A DNA stretch of 26,883 nt from JBFHES01 sp041584015 (GTDB lineage: Bacteria; Bacteroidota; Bacteroidia; Bacteroidales; M50B96): assembly GCA_041584015.1 (NCBI GenBank), contig JBFHES010000032.1, forward strand, positions 1 through 26,883, given 5' to 3'. Positions 16,016 to 23,656 of this stretch are shown here, one piece after another. The notes below the pieces were generated by a model. It made no database searches, was not told the DNA's origin, and was given only the letters and a program-made list of their open reading frames with translations. The number at the start of each line of letters is the position of its first letter. The stretch's first letter is position 1. Position numbers and translations under genes: made by a program.

Positions 16016-16390
16016 CTATTCCTCTTTAGATTCAATATCTTCTTTAACTAGTTTCATTAACTGATCAATTTCGGAAATAGACAAATTCTCCTGCTTTGCA
16101 AAAAACGAGACCATTCGCTGAAACGAATTACCAAAGTAGTCTTTCATAAAGCTCTTGTAATAGCTTTGTGTATATTCTTCTTTCGAAATCAAAGGGTAGT
16201 ACTGGTGACTTTTTCCATACGACTTGTGTGAAACAAATTCCTTTTTCTCCAATATTCGGGTTATTGTAGAAACTGTATTATAGGCAGGTTTTGGTTCGGG
16301 CATCTTCTCAATCAAATCCTTTACAAAACCTTCTTTCAACTCCCACAGGATTTGCATGATTTGCTCTTCGGCACTGGTTAATTTCTTCAT
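16016..16390 (-). CDS. BlaI/MecI-family transcriptional repressor
   Basis: From the ATG at 16390 the protein has 124 residues, the usual length for BlaI/MecI. It opens with the family start MKKLTSAEEQIMQILWEL. A winged helix follows (recognition region PAYNTVSTITRILEKKEFVSHK, wing SYGKSHQYYPL), and the C-terminal part is a helical dimerisation region (about 78-124). A TTG 63 bases upstream would extend it with residues not seen in the family and is rejected. It is the first gene of an operon with the M56-TonB gene (2 bases downstream) and the permease. Two matching palindromes in its own promoter at 16523-16558 are the likely binding sites, so it most probably represses its own operon. Family is sure; binding to those sites is inferred. 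Confidence 0.93.
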   Translation of the reverse strand: MKKLTSAEEQIMQILWELKEGFVKDLIEKMPEPKPAYNTVSTITRILEKKEFVSHKSYGKSHQYYPLISKEEYTQSYYKSFMKDYFGNSFQRMVSFFAKQENLSISEIDQLMKLVKEDIESKEE

Positions 16391-16513
16391 GATTATAGAT
16401 TTTTCACTGATTAACGAACTTTGGTTTAACTCAAGATAATTGGAATCACTCAAATAAAATCCAACGCTGAGTTATTCATAATCAATGGCTTTTTCACACA
16501 ATAATTATACCGT

Positions 16514-16544
16514 CAAATTTAAAACTAAATATTTAGTTACACAA
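16514..16544 (-). promoter_or_regulatory. Promoter of the blaI operon (-33 and -7 boxes)
   Basis: On the minus strand TTG (16544-16542) is followed by exactly 20 bases and then TAAATTTG (16521-16514), a full match to the phylum's TTG-N20-TAnnTTTG layout and the same spacing as in the efp promoter. Start of transcription is expected near 16508. The interval between the boxes is almost entirely filled by the first palindrome. Confidence 0.7.
16523..16538. promoter_or_regulatory. Predicted BlaI operator 1
   Basis: AACTAAATATTTAGTT is a perfect 16-bp palindrome lying between the -33 and -7 boxes of the blaI promoter. A bound repressor dimer here would block RNA polymerase. It shares its arms with operator 2, with the two centres exactly 20 bp apart. 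Confidence 0.7.
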
Positions 16545-16558
16545 CTAATCAATTAGTT
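16543..16558. promoter_or_regulatory. Predicted BlaI operator 2
   Basis: AACTAATCAATTAGTT is palindromic at 14 of 16 positions (only the two centre bases break symmetry). It has the same AACTAA/TTAGTT arms as operator 1 and overlaps the -33 box. Tandem dimer binding on one face of the helix is expected from the two-turn spacing. Confidence 0.68.
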
Positions 16559-16640
16559 AAATAATTGTGAAATCACAAAAAAGGGAGGTTATCGAAATGT
16601 TAAAATCCTAAATGCACATAAATAAAAAGTGTGCATTTGT

Positions 16641-16648
16641 TATATTTG
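16641..16648 (+). promoter_or_regulatory. Candidate -7 promoter box for the zinc-ribbon gene
   Basis: TATATTTG matches TAnnTTTG exactly and lies 65 bases before the ATG at 16714. There is no TTG at the usual -33 spacing. It sits about 90 bases from the predicted operators, too far for direct occlusion. Confidence 0.45.
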
Positions 16649-16713
16649 CGCTAGTATATGTGTTAACCGTAATCAATCAGTTTATTTAAAATCTTAGAAA
16701 ACCAGCACCTGCA

Positions 16714-16920
16714 ATGAGTTTACTGTATTTCATATTGTTTTTATTTACAATGCCAATAATACTATCGGTGCATTTGTACATAAAATACAATACGAAATCT
16801 TCGGGATCTTTTATTACATGCTCGGTATGTGGTAAGGCCGTTTACGAAAACAGCCATATCTGTCCGCGATGCGGAGTTGCCCTTAAAGGAATTGCCAATT
16901 TGGAGCAATTACATTCATAA
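16714..16920 (+). CDS. Small membrane-anchored zinc-ribbon protein
   Basis: The 68-residue product starts with a hydrophobic helix (residues about 3-23) that has no signal peptidase site, so it should be a single-pass membrane anchor. It ends with a compact zinc ribbon with four cysteines in CSVCG (C36, C39) and CPRCG (C50, C53). The spacing CX2C-X10-CX2C is that of a zinc-ribbon knuckle pair. No known name can be given; small proteins of this kind are often predicted to bind protein partners. It is divergent from the blaI operon and convergent with the M14 peptidase gene (35 bases between stops). The gene is short but the paired cysteine motif makes it convincing. Confidence 0.75.
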   Translation: MSLLYFILFLFTMPIILSVHLYIKYNTKSSGSFITCSVCGKAVYENSHICPRCGVALKGIANLEQLHS

Positions 16921-16955
16921 TTCCGGCAAAAAAGAAATCAGGTACAATTATCAAA

Positions 16956-18749
16956 TTATTCTATACTTGTCAATTTACCAACAGGATACTTATTCAGATG
17001 ACTATCCCAATATGCTGTTCGTTTATAAAACCAATTAGTCATGGTCCAATGGCTTTTAGTAAAGTTTGGATCCTTCACCTTCATTTCTTCAAACTCCTTA
17101 AGCAACTCAGGATTCTTTCGAATCATTTCTCTTGCCATTTTCTCCATCACATAGGTCTCGGCATATTCCTTCTGCTCAAAAATTGAATTGAAATAGCCCC
17201 ACGAAACAAGCGAATTGTCTGCCATTGGCTCCAGTAAATAGGCAAGCAATCTGGTTCTGCTATTAGCTTGCGCATAAGTATGAATAACAATGGAACCTTT
17301 ACTGTAAAAACGCTCTTCAGTAATTGGTTTCATTTCTTGAATGCTCACACGCTGTTCACCTTCATAGGATGAGCGGCCCATTTCATAATCAACAAATTCA
17401 TAGGAATCAACTACAATTCGTGCACTGTCGCCGAGCTCCTCGTAGGCAATTCCATGGTTTTTAATAATAGCAATTACTTCATTCCATTCTTCTGGAATAA
17501 TATAAGACATGGGTAGTTGAACCTTTTCTGTTGGCACCGAAGTATTGAAAAACGGCAAGGAGAATGTCTTAGCCTCGTCGCCATATTTATACCAGTTATA
17601 GCCGGTTAAGTCAGATTTCACCACTTCATAATCAATACCCAGAAAATCAACCATAACACTGTCTTGCATGGATATCTTATAGTCTACTGCAAGCTGATCT
17701 TTGGTATACGCCAATTGTCTGGCCTTTTCATCCGCTTTTGCGATAAGGCTTTTCAATTCCTTTTGATTACTATTCACATAATTAATGGAGAACTTCAAGA
17801 GTTCATAAGTTGACTCGACACGTGGTTTGTATGGTTTTAGCATGTGTGTTTCAATGAGCAAGCCCGGGCGATTGAGTAAAGCCGTGTAGCCATTAGAAAT
17901 CATCGGCGTTGAAACACCTGATTTCAGACCGCTCCTCGGATCGTGCCAGGTCCTGAACGATACGTATGGAAAAACCGGCATTTCATTGGCAAACATATGT
18001 TTCTCCATGTCCGGAATAAATTTATCCTTTTGCCAACGGGTTAAGCCTTTATCCATATTCCCATAAATCTCCATGGCATAGGTAAGTACATATTGATAAT
18101 CGGCCCCATCGGTGGTATGACAGTCAATAAAGAATTCAGGCATCCATTTATGGTAGAGTTCAAGCCATGCCTTCATTTCAGGACTTGTCGCTTTCATGTA
18201 ATCCCTATTCAAATTTAAATTTTGTGCATTCACCCTCCAACCCATTTCTATTGGACCATTTTGATTTATTCGGCTGTATTTGCTCCATCGCTCATGCCCA
18301 TCAACATTAAAGATAGGAATAAACAAAACTGTAGTATTTTCGAGCAATCCCGGGTATTTATCATGGATTATTAAATCGCGGAGCAACATTAATCCGGCAT
18401 CCTTTCCTTCCGATTCGCCGGGATGAATTCCTGCTTGAATCATCACCACCGGATGATCGCTCGCACGAACCTCCTCAGCGGTAAACATTCCGTTCTTATT
18501 AACAATAAGCAATGGTAATTCCCGCCCTTGCGGACTAATTCCAAAACTGGCAAACCTGATGCTTGGCGAATGATCGGCAAGCTGCTTGCAGTAACGAATG
18601 GTTTCATTGTAACGTGGTGTTTCCATAAATGATGAGTGCTCGCAGAAAGTCACCCAATCTACTTGCTGAGAAAACCCATTCGCTGAAAATGTTAAAATGA
18701 AAATCGCTAAAAACAATTGCTTCAATCTTATTGTTTTTTTCATCATCAT
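16956..18749 (-). CDS. Exported M14-family zinc carboxypeptidase-like protein
   Basis: The 597-residue protein has a signal peptide (MMMKKT plus a hydrophobic core, cleavage probably after NGFSQ near residue 28). An M14 domain follows: zinc ligands H109 and E112 in HPGESEG, H211 in FIDCHTTDG, the substrate-binding NLNRDYMK stretch (R182 would bind the substrate carboxylate), and the general base E300 in GLLIETHML. The remaining 290 residues form an accessory C-terminal region of unknown role. Three successive ATG codons mark the start; the first is taken. There is no T9SS sorting domain, so the protein is probably periplasmic. It is divergent from an S46 dipeptidyl peptidase (103 bases between starts), suggesting a shared role in peptide nutrition. 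Substrate specificity cannot be told. Confidence 0.9.
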   Translation of the reverse strand: MMMKKTIRLKQLFLAIFILTFSANGFSQQVDWVTFCEHSSFMETPRYNETIRYCKQLADHSPSIRFASFGISPQGRELPLLIVNKNGMFTAEEVRASDHPVVMIQAGIHPGESEGKDAGLMLLRDLIIHDKYPGLLENTTVLFIPIFNVDGHERWSKYSRINQNGPIEMGWRVNAQNLNLNRDYMKATSPEMKAWLELYHKWMPEFFIDCHTTDGADYQYVLTYAMEIYGNMDKGLTRWQKDKFIPDMEKHMFANEMPVFPYVSFRTWHDPRSGLKSGVSTPMISNGYTALLNRPGLLIETHMLKPYKPRVESTYELLKFSINYVNSNQKELKSLIAKADEKARQLAYTKDQLAVDYKISMQDSVMVDFLGIDYEVVKSDLTGYNWYKYGDEAKTFSLPFFNTSVPTEKVQLPMSYIIPEEWNEVIAIIKNHGIAYEELGDSARIVVDSYEFVDYEMGRSSYEGEQRVSIQEMKPITEERFYSKGSIVIHTYAQANSRTRLLAYLLEPMADNSLVSWGYFNSIFEQKEYAETYVMEKMAREMIRKNPELLKEFEEMKVKDPNFTKSHWTMTNWFYKRTAYWDSHLNKYPVGKLTSIE

Positions 18750-18808
18750 AGGTGATTAATGTTATGTTCTTACCTTTTTAATATTGGTAAATATAGATAT
18801 CAAATTAA

Positions 18809-18816
18809 TATCTTTG
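18809..18816 (+). promoter_or_regulatory. Candidate -7 promoter box for the S46 peptidase gene
   Basis: TATCTTTG is an exact TAnnTTTG match. A TTG lies 22 bases upstream (18784-18786), slightly beyond the preferred 20. The predicted leader is about 30 bases. The inverted repeat AGATAT-N7-ATATCT (18795-18813) overlaps the box. Confidence 0.55.
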
Positions 18817-18852
18817 TGCTCCGATTTTTATAGAAATTTATAATTCAGTAAG

Positions 18853-20976
18853 ATGAAAAAAATATTCATATTCTTTTTAGCAGTTCTAATCCTTCCGGTT
18901 GCATCTAAGGCCGACGAGGGAATGTGGTTACCAATTTTTGTAAAAAGGCTAAACTACGCCGATATGCAAAAAGCAGGATGTAAGCTAAGTCCTGAAGAAA
19001 TTTACAGTGTTAACAATTCTAGTTTAAAAGATGCAATCGTTCAGTTTGGCGGAGGTTGCACCGGTGAGATCATCTCGTCGCAAGGGTTGTTATTAACCAA
19101 TCATCACTGTGGTTTGGGTCAAATACAAGAACACAGTTCTGTTGAGCATGATTACCTGACCAATGGTTTTTGGGCCATGAGCAAGGATCAGGAATTGGTA
19201 AACCCGAACCTGTCGGTAAAATTTCTTGTTAGCATGGAAGATGTGACCAAGCAAATAACAGACAGTCTAAGCTGGGACACAAACGAAGAGGAACGAAGAA
19301 AAATAATTCGTCGCATTAGCAAGCGACTAGCTGATAAGGCCAAGGAAGGAACACATTTAGAAGCGGTAGTTCGCGACTTTTTTGGTGGCAACGAATTCTA
19401 CATGTTTGTTTACGAAGAGTTCAAAGATGTTCGTTTAGTTGGAACACCACCATGGGGAATTGGTAAGTACGGCGCCGATACCGACAACTGGATGTGGCCT
19501 CGTCATAAAGGAGACTTCTGCTTATTTAGAGTATACACAGCACCAGACGGTAGTCCGGCAGCCTACTCAAAGGACAATGTTCCAATGAAACCAAAGCACC
19601 ATTTACCAATTTCATTAGATGGCATCGAGAAAAACGACTATGCAATGATCATGGGTTATCCGGGACGTACCGAACGCTATTTATCATCATATGGTGTAAA
19701 ATTATTACTGGAACAATCGGCTCCAACTATTATTGATGTTCGAACTAAAAAGCTTGAAATTTATCGTGCCGATATGGATGCTGACGAAAAAGTTCGTATT
19801 CAGTATGCATCAAAACAAGCACGTACATCTAACTATTGGAAATATTCAATTGGTCAGGTAAAGCAGCTTAAGCGCAACAAAATTATTGAGCGGAAACAAG
19901 AGTTGGAGAAGGAATTTACAACATGGGTAAATGCTGATGAAGCGCGCAAAAAGAAATATGGTAAAACACTCTCAACACTTGAATCAGGTTTTTCAGGATT
20001 ATCGGAATACAATCTGGCTGACAAATATTTTATGGAAGCCATTTATAGCGGAAGCGAGTTAGTTAGCTTTATAAATACGGTTGACAGAATTTACAACACC
20101 GCAACAGGAGAATTCAATAAAACAGCACTAGGTAAAACTATTAACGCCCACTTTAAGGATTACAATGCACCTACCGATGAAAAGGTTTTAGCTGCTATGC
20201 TTCATAAGTTTTACAATAATGTAGATCCAATTCATCATCCTAAATATCTAACAAAGATTCACAAAAAATACAAAGGCAACTTTGAGGCTTATAGCAAAAA
20301 GCTATTTGCAAAAAGCATTTTTGTTGATGAAGACAAACTAAAAGCAAAAGTTGGATTCGGCAAAGAGATTGTTAAAGATCCTGCGGCCATACTGGTTAAA
20401 GCATTTATTGACGAATACCGCAAACGAAATGTAATTGTTCGCGATCTAAACACCAGCATTAAAAAAGGCGAGCGTCAGTTTATCGCAGGCCTGCGAGAGA
20501 TGCAGAAAGACAAGAAATTTGCACCTGATGCGAACTTCACCATGAGACTGACATACGGTACCGTTGGCGATTACAGACCTGCAGACGGTGTACATTACGA
20601 TTATTACACAACCCTTGAAGGTGTAATGGAGAAAGAAGTTCCGAATGATTGGGAGTTTCATGTTCCGGCAAAACTTAAAGAGCTTTACGAGAAAAAAGAC
20701 TATGGCAGGTATGCCAACGATAAAGGCGAATTGGTGGTTAATTTTATTACCAACAACGACATAACCGGAGGAAACTCAGGATCACCGGTTATTGATGCCG
20801 AAGGAAATCTAATTGGTTGTGCTTTCGATGGTAACTGGGAAGCCATGAGTGGCGACATTTCATTTGAGACCACAACGCAAAGAACTATATGCGTTGATGC
20901 GCGTTATATTCTGTTTGTTATTGATAAGGTAGCTGGCGCTAAAAACCTAATTGATGAGCTAACAATTGCCAAATAA
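18853..20976 (+). CDS. S46-family dipeptidyl peptidase (DPP7-type)
   Basis: The 707-residue protein has a signal peptide (MKKIFIFF..., cleavage after about residue 20, SKA-DEGMW). It carries the S46 catalytic residues H85 in LTNHHCG, D221 in WPRHKGDF and S642 in GGNSGSPV. S46 enzymes are periplasmic or surface dipeptidyl peptidases of asaccharolytic and marine Bacteroidota. The residue 18 after the catalytic serine is G660 in AFDGNWEAMSG. In known members a glycine there goes with hydrophobic P1 preference (DPP7) and an arginine or serine with acidic P1 (DPP11). The helical insertion domain is present (about 280-570). It is followed by lipA after 37 bases, possibly in one transcript, although the functions are unrelated. 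Confidence 0.94.
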   Translation: MKKIFIFFLAVLILPVASKADEGMWLPIFVKRLNYADMQKAGCKLSPEEIYSVNNSSLKDAIVQFGGGCTGEIISSQGLLLTNHHCGLGQIQEHSSVEHDYLTNGFWAMSKDQELVNPNLSVKFLVSMEDVTKQITDSLSWDTNEEERRKIIRRISKRLADKAKEGTHLEAVVRDFFGGNEFYMFVYEEFKDVRLVGTPPWGIGKYGADTDNWMWPRHKGDFCLFRVYTAPDGSPAAYSKDNVPMKPKHHLPISLDGIEKNDYAMIMGYPGRTERYLSSYGVKLLLEQSAPTIIDVRTKKLEIYRADMDADEKVRIQYASKQARTSNYWKYSIGQVKQLKRNKIIERKQELEKEFTTWVNADEARKKKYGKTLSTLESGFSGLSEYNLADKYFMEAIYSGSELVSFINTVDRIYNTATGEFNKTALGKTINAHFKDYNAPTDEKVLAAMLHKFYNNVDPIHHPKYLTKIHKKYKGNFEAYSKKLFAKSIFVDEDKLKAKVGFGKEIVKDPAAILVKAFIDEYRKRNVIVRDLNTSIKKGERQFIAGLREMQKDKKFAPDANFTMRLTYGTVGDYRPADGVHYDYYTTLEGVMEKEVPNDWEFHVPAKLKELYEKKDYGRYANDKGELVVNFITNNDITGGNSGSPVIDAEGNLIGCAFDGNWEAMSGDISFETTTQRTICVDARYILFVIDKVAGAKNLIDELTIAK

Positions 20977-21013
20977 TTGTTAGGCTTTAAAATGATTTTT
21001 TTGAGGAAGATAG

Positions 21014-21874
21014 ATGGAAGTTTTAAAAGCAGAAAACAGAAGAAAGCCAGACTGGCTAAAGGTTAAATTACCTTTAGGAGATGCAGTAAAGCAAGTGCGC
21101 GGTATTATTGGCGAACATAAACTACACACCATTTGTACAAGTGGTGCTTGCCCAAATCAAGCAGAATGCTGGGGCGCAGGAACAGCAACCTTTATGATTC
21201 TTGGTGACATTTGCACCAGAGCATGTAAATTTTGCAATGTAAAAACGGGCAAACCATTACCAGCTGATTATAAGGAACCGGCAAGAGTAGCCGAATCAAT
21301 TCGATTGCTCAAGGTTAAACATGCGGTAATAACCTCTGTTGACCGTGACGATATGGAAGATGGCGGTTCCGAAATATGGGCCATGACCATCCGCAAGGTG
21401 CGCGAGGTAAATCCAAATACAACCATGGAGGTGCTAATAGGCGACTTCAATGGCATTAAGCGCGACATTCAGAAAGTTATTGACGAAAAGCCAGAGGTAA
21501 TTTCGCATAACATGGAAACCGTTCGCCGGATAACACCAGTGATTAGAACAAGAGCCAAATACGACCTTAGCCTGAAAGTGCTAAAACAGATCGTTGAATC
21601 GGGCATCCGTTCTAAGTCAGGTATCATGCTTGGCCTTGGAGAAACCCAGGAAGAGGTAATTGAAACGATGGACGACCTGCGCGCGATTGGCGTTGAAGTA
21701 CTAACCATTGGTCAGTACCTGCAACCAACAAAGCAGCATTTGCCAGTTGTTGATTACATTACACCAGAGATGTTTAAAGAATATGAACAAATCGGTCTGG
21801 AAAAAGGATTCCGTCATGTTGAGAGCGGACCATTGGTGCGCAGCTCGTATCATGCAGAAAAGCACATAAAATAA
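21014..21874 (+). CDS. lipA: Lipoyl synthase
   Basis: LipA is a radical SAM enzyme that inserts two sulfur atoms into protein-bound octanoyl groups. The 286-residue protein has both expected clusters: the auxiliary cluster ligands C41, C46, C52 (CX4CX5C) and the radical SAM cluster ligands C67, C71, C74 (CX3CX2C). The C-terminal RSSYHA motif at 276-281 supplies the serine ligand of the auxiliary cluster. Length is at the short end of the family (E. coli 321), because of a brief N-terminus. It precedes lipB by 88 bases, so the complete lipoate assembly pair is encoded together. No lipoate-dependent enzyme is in the window. Confidence 0.98.
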   Translation: MEVLKAENRRKPDWLKVKLPLGDAVKQVRGIIGEHKLHTICTSGACPNQAECWGAGTATFMILGDICTRACKFCNVKTGKPLPADYKEPARVAESIRLLKVKHAVITSVDRDDMEDGGSEIWAMTIRKVREVNPNTTMEVLIGDFNGIKRDIQKVIDEKPEVISHNMETVRRITPVIRTRAKYDLSLKVLKQIVESGIRSKSGIMLGLGETQEEVIETMDDLRAIGVEVLTIGQYLQPTKQHLPVVDYITPEMFKEYEQIGLEKGFRHVESGPLVRSSYHAEKHIK

Positions 21875-21882
21875 AAACATAC

Positions 21883-21940
21883 GTTTCTACGAAGGTGAGA
21901 ATCTCAGCATTATTGCCGAGATTCCTGCTTTCGTCGGAAT
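21883..21940. repeat. REP-like imperfect palindrome between lipA and lipB
   Basis: Arms ACGAAGGTGAGAATCTC (21889-21905) and GAGATTCCTGCTTTCGT (21918-21934) pair over 17 positions with one mismatch and three G-T pairs. Outside these, TTTC and GGAA add a few more pairs (about 21883-21888 with 21935-21940). The 12-base interior has a small GC inner pair. The motif GATTCCTGCTTTCGTCGGAAT resembles the dispersed palindromic repeats seen in many bacteria. There is no T run, so it is not a standard terminator. Copy number elsewhere is unknown from this window. Confidence 0.6.
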
Positions 21941-21962
21941 ACACCACCAATAAACAACCCCA

Positions 21963-22673
21963 ATGAAAAACAAGCAAACACATTTCCAGGATCTTGGAAA
22001 TAGAGAATACAAAGACACCTGGGATTTTCAGGAAGGATTTTTCAATGAGCTGATCAAGATCAAAGGACTTAATCATAAACTACCGGAAGCAGAACAGCAC
22101 ATTACCGAAAACCGTTTATTCTTTGTTGAGCATCCGCATGTTTATACCTTGGGTAAGAGTGGTTCGGAGAACAATTTGCTTGTGAATATGATGCAAATGA
22201 AAAAGCTGGATGTCACCTTTTTCAAGACCAACCGTGGTGGCGATATTACCTATCATGGCCCGGGACAAATTGTTGGTTATCCAATTCTTGATCTGGAGAA
22301 TTTTGATTTAGGATTGAAAGAATACATCCACCAGATGGAAGAAGCAATTATCCTTACACTGAAGGAATATGGCATTTCATCGGAAAGGCTTGATGGTGCA
22401 ACCGGTGTTTGGTTGGATACCAATAATCCGGTAAAAAACAGAAAGATTTGTGCCATTGGCGTTAAGTCGAGCCGCTATATAACCATGCATGGCTTTGCCT
22501 TTAATGTAAACACCAACCTCGACTTTTTCAACTTTATCAATCCATGTGGATTTACCGATAAAGCGGTTACCTCACTGGAAAAGGAGCTTGGAGCAAAGCA
22601 AAATTTCGAAGAAGTAAAGCAAAAAGTAAAGGCAAACTTCGCCAAGGTATTTGGCATGAAATTCCAGGAATAA
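21963..22673 (+). CDS. lipB: Lipoyl(octanoyl) transferase
   Basis: LipB moves octanoyl groups from acyl-carrier protein to lipoate-dependent enzymes, providing the substrate of LipA. The 236-residue protein shows the family pattern RGGDITYHGPGQIVGYPILDL (91-111), the active-site lysine K161 in KICAIGVKSS, and the nucleophile C195 in FINPCG. The 34-residue distance between K161 and C195 equals that of the E. coli pair (K135, C169). Length is typical. It ends 45 bases before the stop of the convergent radical SAM gene. The spacer before it carries the palindrome at 21883-21940, which could affect expression relative to lipA. Confidence 0.97.
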   Translation: MKNKQTHFQDLGNREYKDTWDFQEGFFNELIKIKGLNHKLPEAEQHITENRLFFVEHPHVYTLGKSGSENNLLVNMMQMKKLDVTFFKTNRGGDITYHGPGQIVGYPILDLENFDLGLKEYIHQMEEAIILTLKEYGISSERLDGATGVWLDTNNPVKNRKICAIGVKSSRYITMHGFAFNVNTNLDFFNFINPCGFTDKAVTSLEKELGAKQNFEEVKQKVKANFAKVFGMKFQE

Positions 22674-22689
22674 ACTGTCTGGCTTGAAT

Positions 22690-22703
22690 TGCTAAGCTTA
22701 GCA
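22690..22703. repeat. Short palindrome between convergent genes
   Basis: TGCTAAGCTTAGCA is a perfect 14-bp palindrome between the stop of lipB and the stop of the radical SAM gene. With a four-base loop it gives only five pairs and has no T run, so terminator function is doubtful. Confidence 0.35.
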
Positions 22704-22718
22704 TTGACGGTGCTACGT

Positions 22719-23645
22719 TTATTTAAAAGGTTGATGTTGTTCAAAGTCCGGATTGTAGTTATCAGCACTTGACAAGTCCTGCACCCAGCCATTATACAAA
22801 TTAAGCTCTTCCATTTTATCCAGCACCTGTTCATATTCAGGTTCAGTAATGGCTCTGTTCAGAAAATGATGCGCCATTACTTTTTGCGTTGGTTTGTATT
22901 GTGCCATTAAGGAGATATGCATTTTATAGGAAACCTCAAAAGCAATGAACTCCAACACCTGCAAACTATTTTCAACCTGGCCCGGTAAAACCAAATGACG
23001 AATAATAATTCCTGATTGCGCTAAACCATCATCATTTAATTCAAGCCTTGCGCCCTTCTGCCGATACATCTCCTTTAACGCTTTTGAAGCTGTGTTCGGA
23101 TAGTTTGGTGCTGCCGAAATTGCTTTCCCAAGCTCTTCGTTCATGTACTTAATATCTGGCAAATACACGTCAATATATGACTCCAATCCTTTTAAAGCAT
23201 CCACCGAATCGTAAGCATTTGTATTATACACAAAAACCGGATTCCTACCGCTTTGCCTCAATGCATGAATAATGGCTTTAGTTTGTGGAATAAAGTGCGA
23301 CGGACTAACAAAACCCACATGATTAATTCCCTGGTCGAGCAGTTGAGTTATTTGCAAAAGCACCTCAGCAAGTGTTAGTTCTTTAGCTTGCTCCACTTTG
23401 CTTCTCTTACTTATTTGGTGATTTTGGCAAAAAACACAATCGAGATTACAATGGGCAAAAAACACATTGCAAATTCCTTTCTCGCCACTTATCACCGGCT
23501 CTTCGCCGTGATGTGCAACTATTGATGCAACTTCGAAACCTGCCCCGCTCTTACAAAAACCCAGTTCTCCTGCCAATCTGTTGACTCCACAATTCCGAGG
23601 ACAAAGGCTACAACAGCTTAACTCATTTAAAAACATTTGTTCCAT
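22719..23645 (-). CDS. Radical SAM protein of the PflX type (COG1313-like)
   Basis: The 308-residue protein has the radical SAM cysteines C66, C70 and C73 in HCNLDCVFCQN. An N-terminal cysteine cluster precedes them: C12, C15, C19 and C31 within SLCPRNCGVNR...GFCKSG, which probably binds a second iron-sulfur cluster or structural metal. This arrangement is that of PflX-like proteins related to pyruvate formate-lyase activating enzymes, whose substrates are unknown. No glycyl-radical enzyme gene is in the window, so a PflA-type activator role is not supported locally. It lies 11 bases downstream of glgB and is probably cotranscribed with it, although a functional tie with glycogen is not evident. 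The start ATG at 23645 is followed by a second methionine at residue 4. Confidence 0.85.
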   Translation of the reverse strand: MEQMFLNELSCCSLCPRNCGVNRLAGELGFCKSGAGFEVASIVAHHGEEPVISGEKGICNVFFAHCNLDCVFCQNHQISKRSKVEQAKELTLAEVLLQITQLLDQGINHVGFVSPSHFIPQTKAIIHALRQSGRNPVFVYNTNAYDSVDALKGLESYIDVYLPDIKYMNEELGKAISAAPNYPNTASKALKEMYRQKGARLELNDDGLAQSGIIIRHLVLPGQVENSLQVLEFIAFEVSYKMHISLMAQYKPTQKVMAHHFLNRAITEPEYEQVLDKMEELNLYNGWVQDLSSADNYNPDFEQHQPFK

Positions 23646-23656
23646 ACTAGCAGCGG

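Larger units (their letters stand above)
16391..16713. other. Divergent intergenic region between blaI and the zinc-ribbon gene
   Basis: These 323 bases hold no gene. Positions 16391-16507 are the leader of the blaI operon, about 118 bases, with no evident structure. Positions 16514-16558 are the promoter and paired operators. Positions 16559-16640 are AT-rich without a recognised element. Positions 16641-16713 hold the -7 box and leader of the zinc-ribbon gene. Confidence 0.7.

Noticed and set aside
14688..16390. Beta-lactam resistance regulation by blaR1-blaI
   Set aside because: The sensor lacks a penicillin-binding domain and no beta-lactamase or PBP gene is linked, so the name implies only family, not function.
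16391..16453. TTG start that would add 21 residues to the BlaI-type repressor
   Set aside because: The added residues do not resemble the family, and the ATG at 16390 gives the usual start and length.
16582..16611. Purine-rich GGAGGT followed by ATG and a four-codon frame as a leader peptide
   Set aside because: Bacteroidota do not rely on Shine-Dalgarno pairing, and the frame lies upstream of the only promoter box on that strand.
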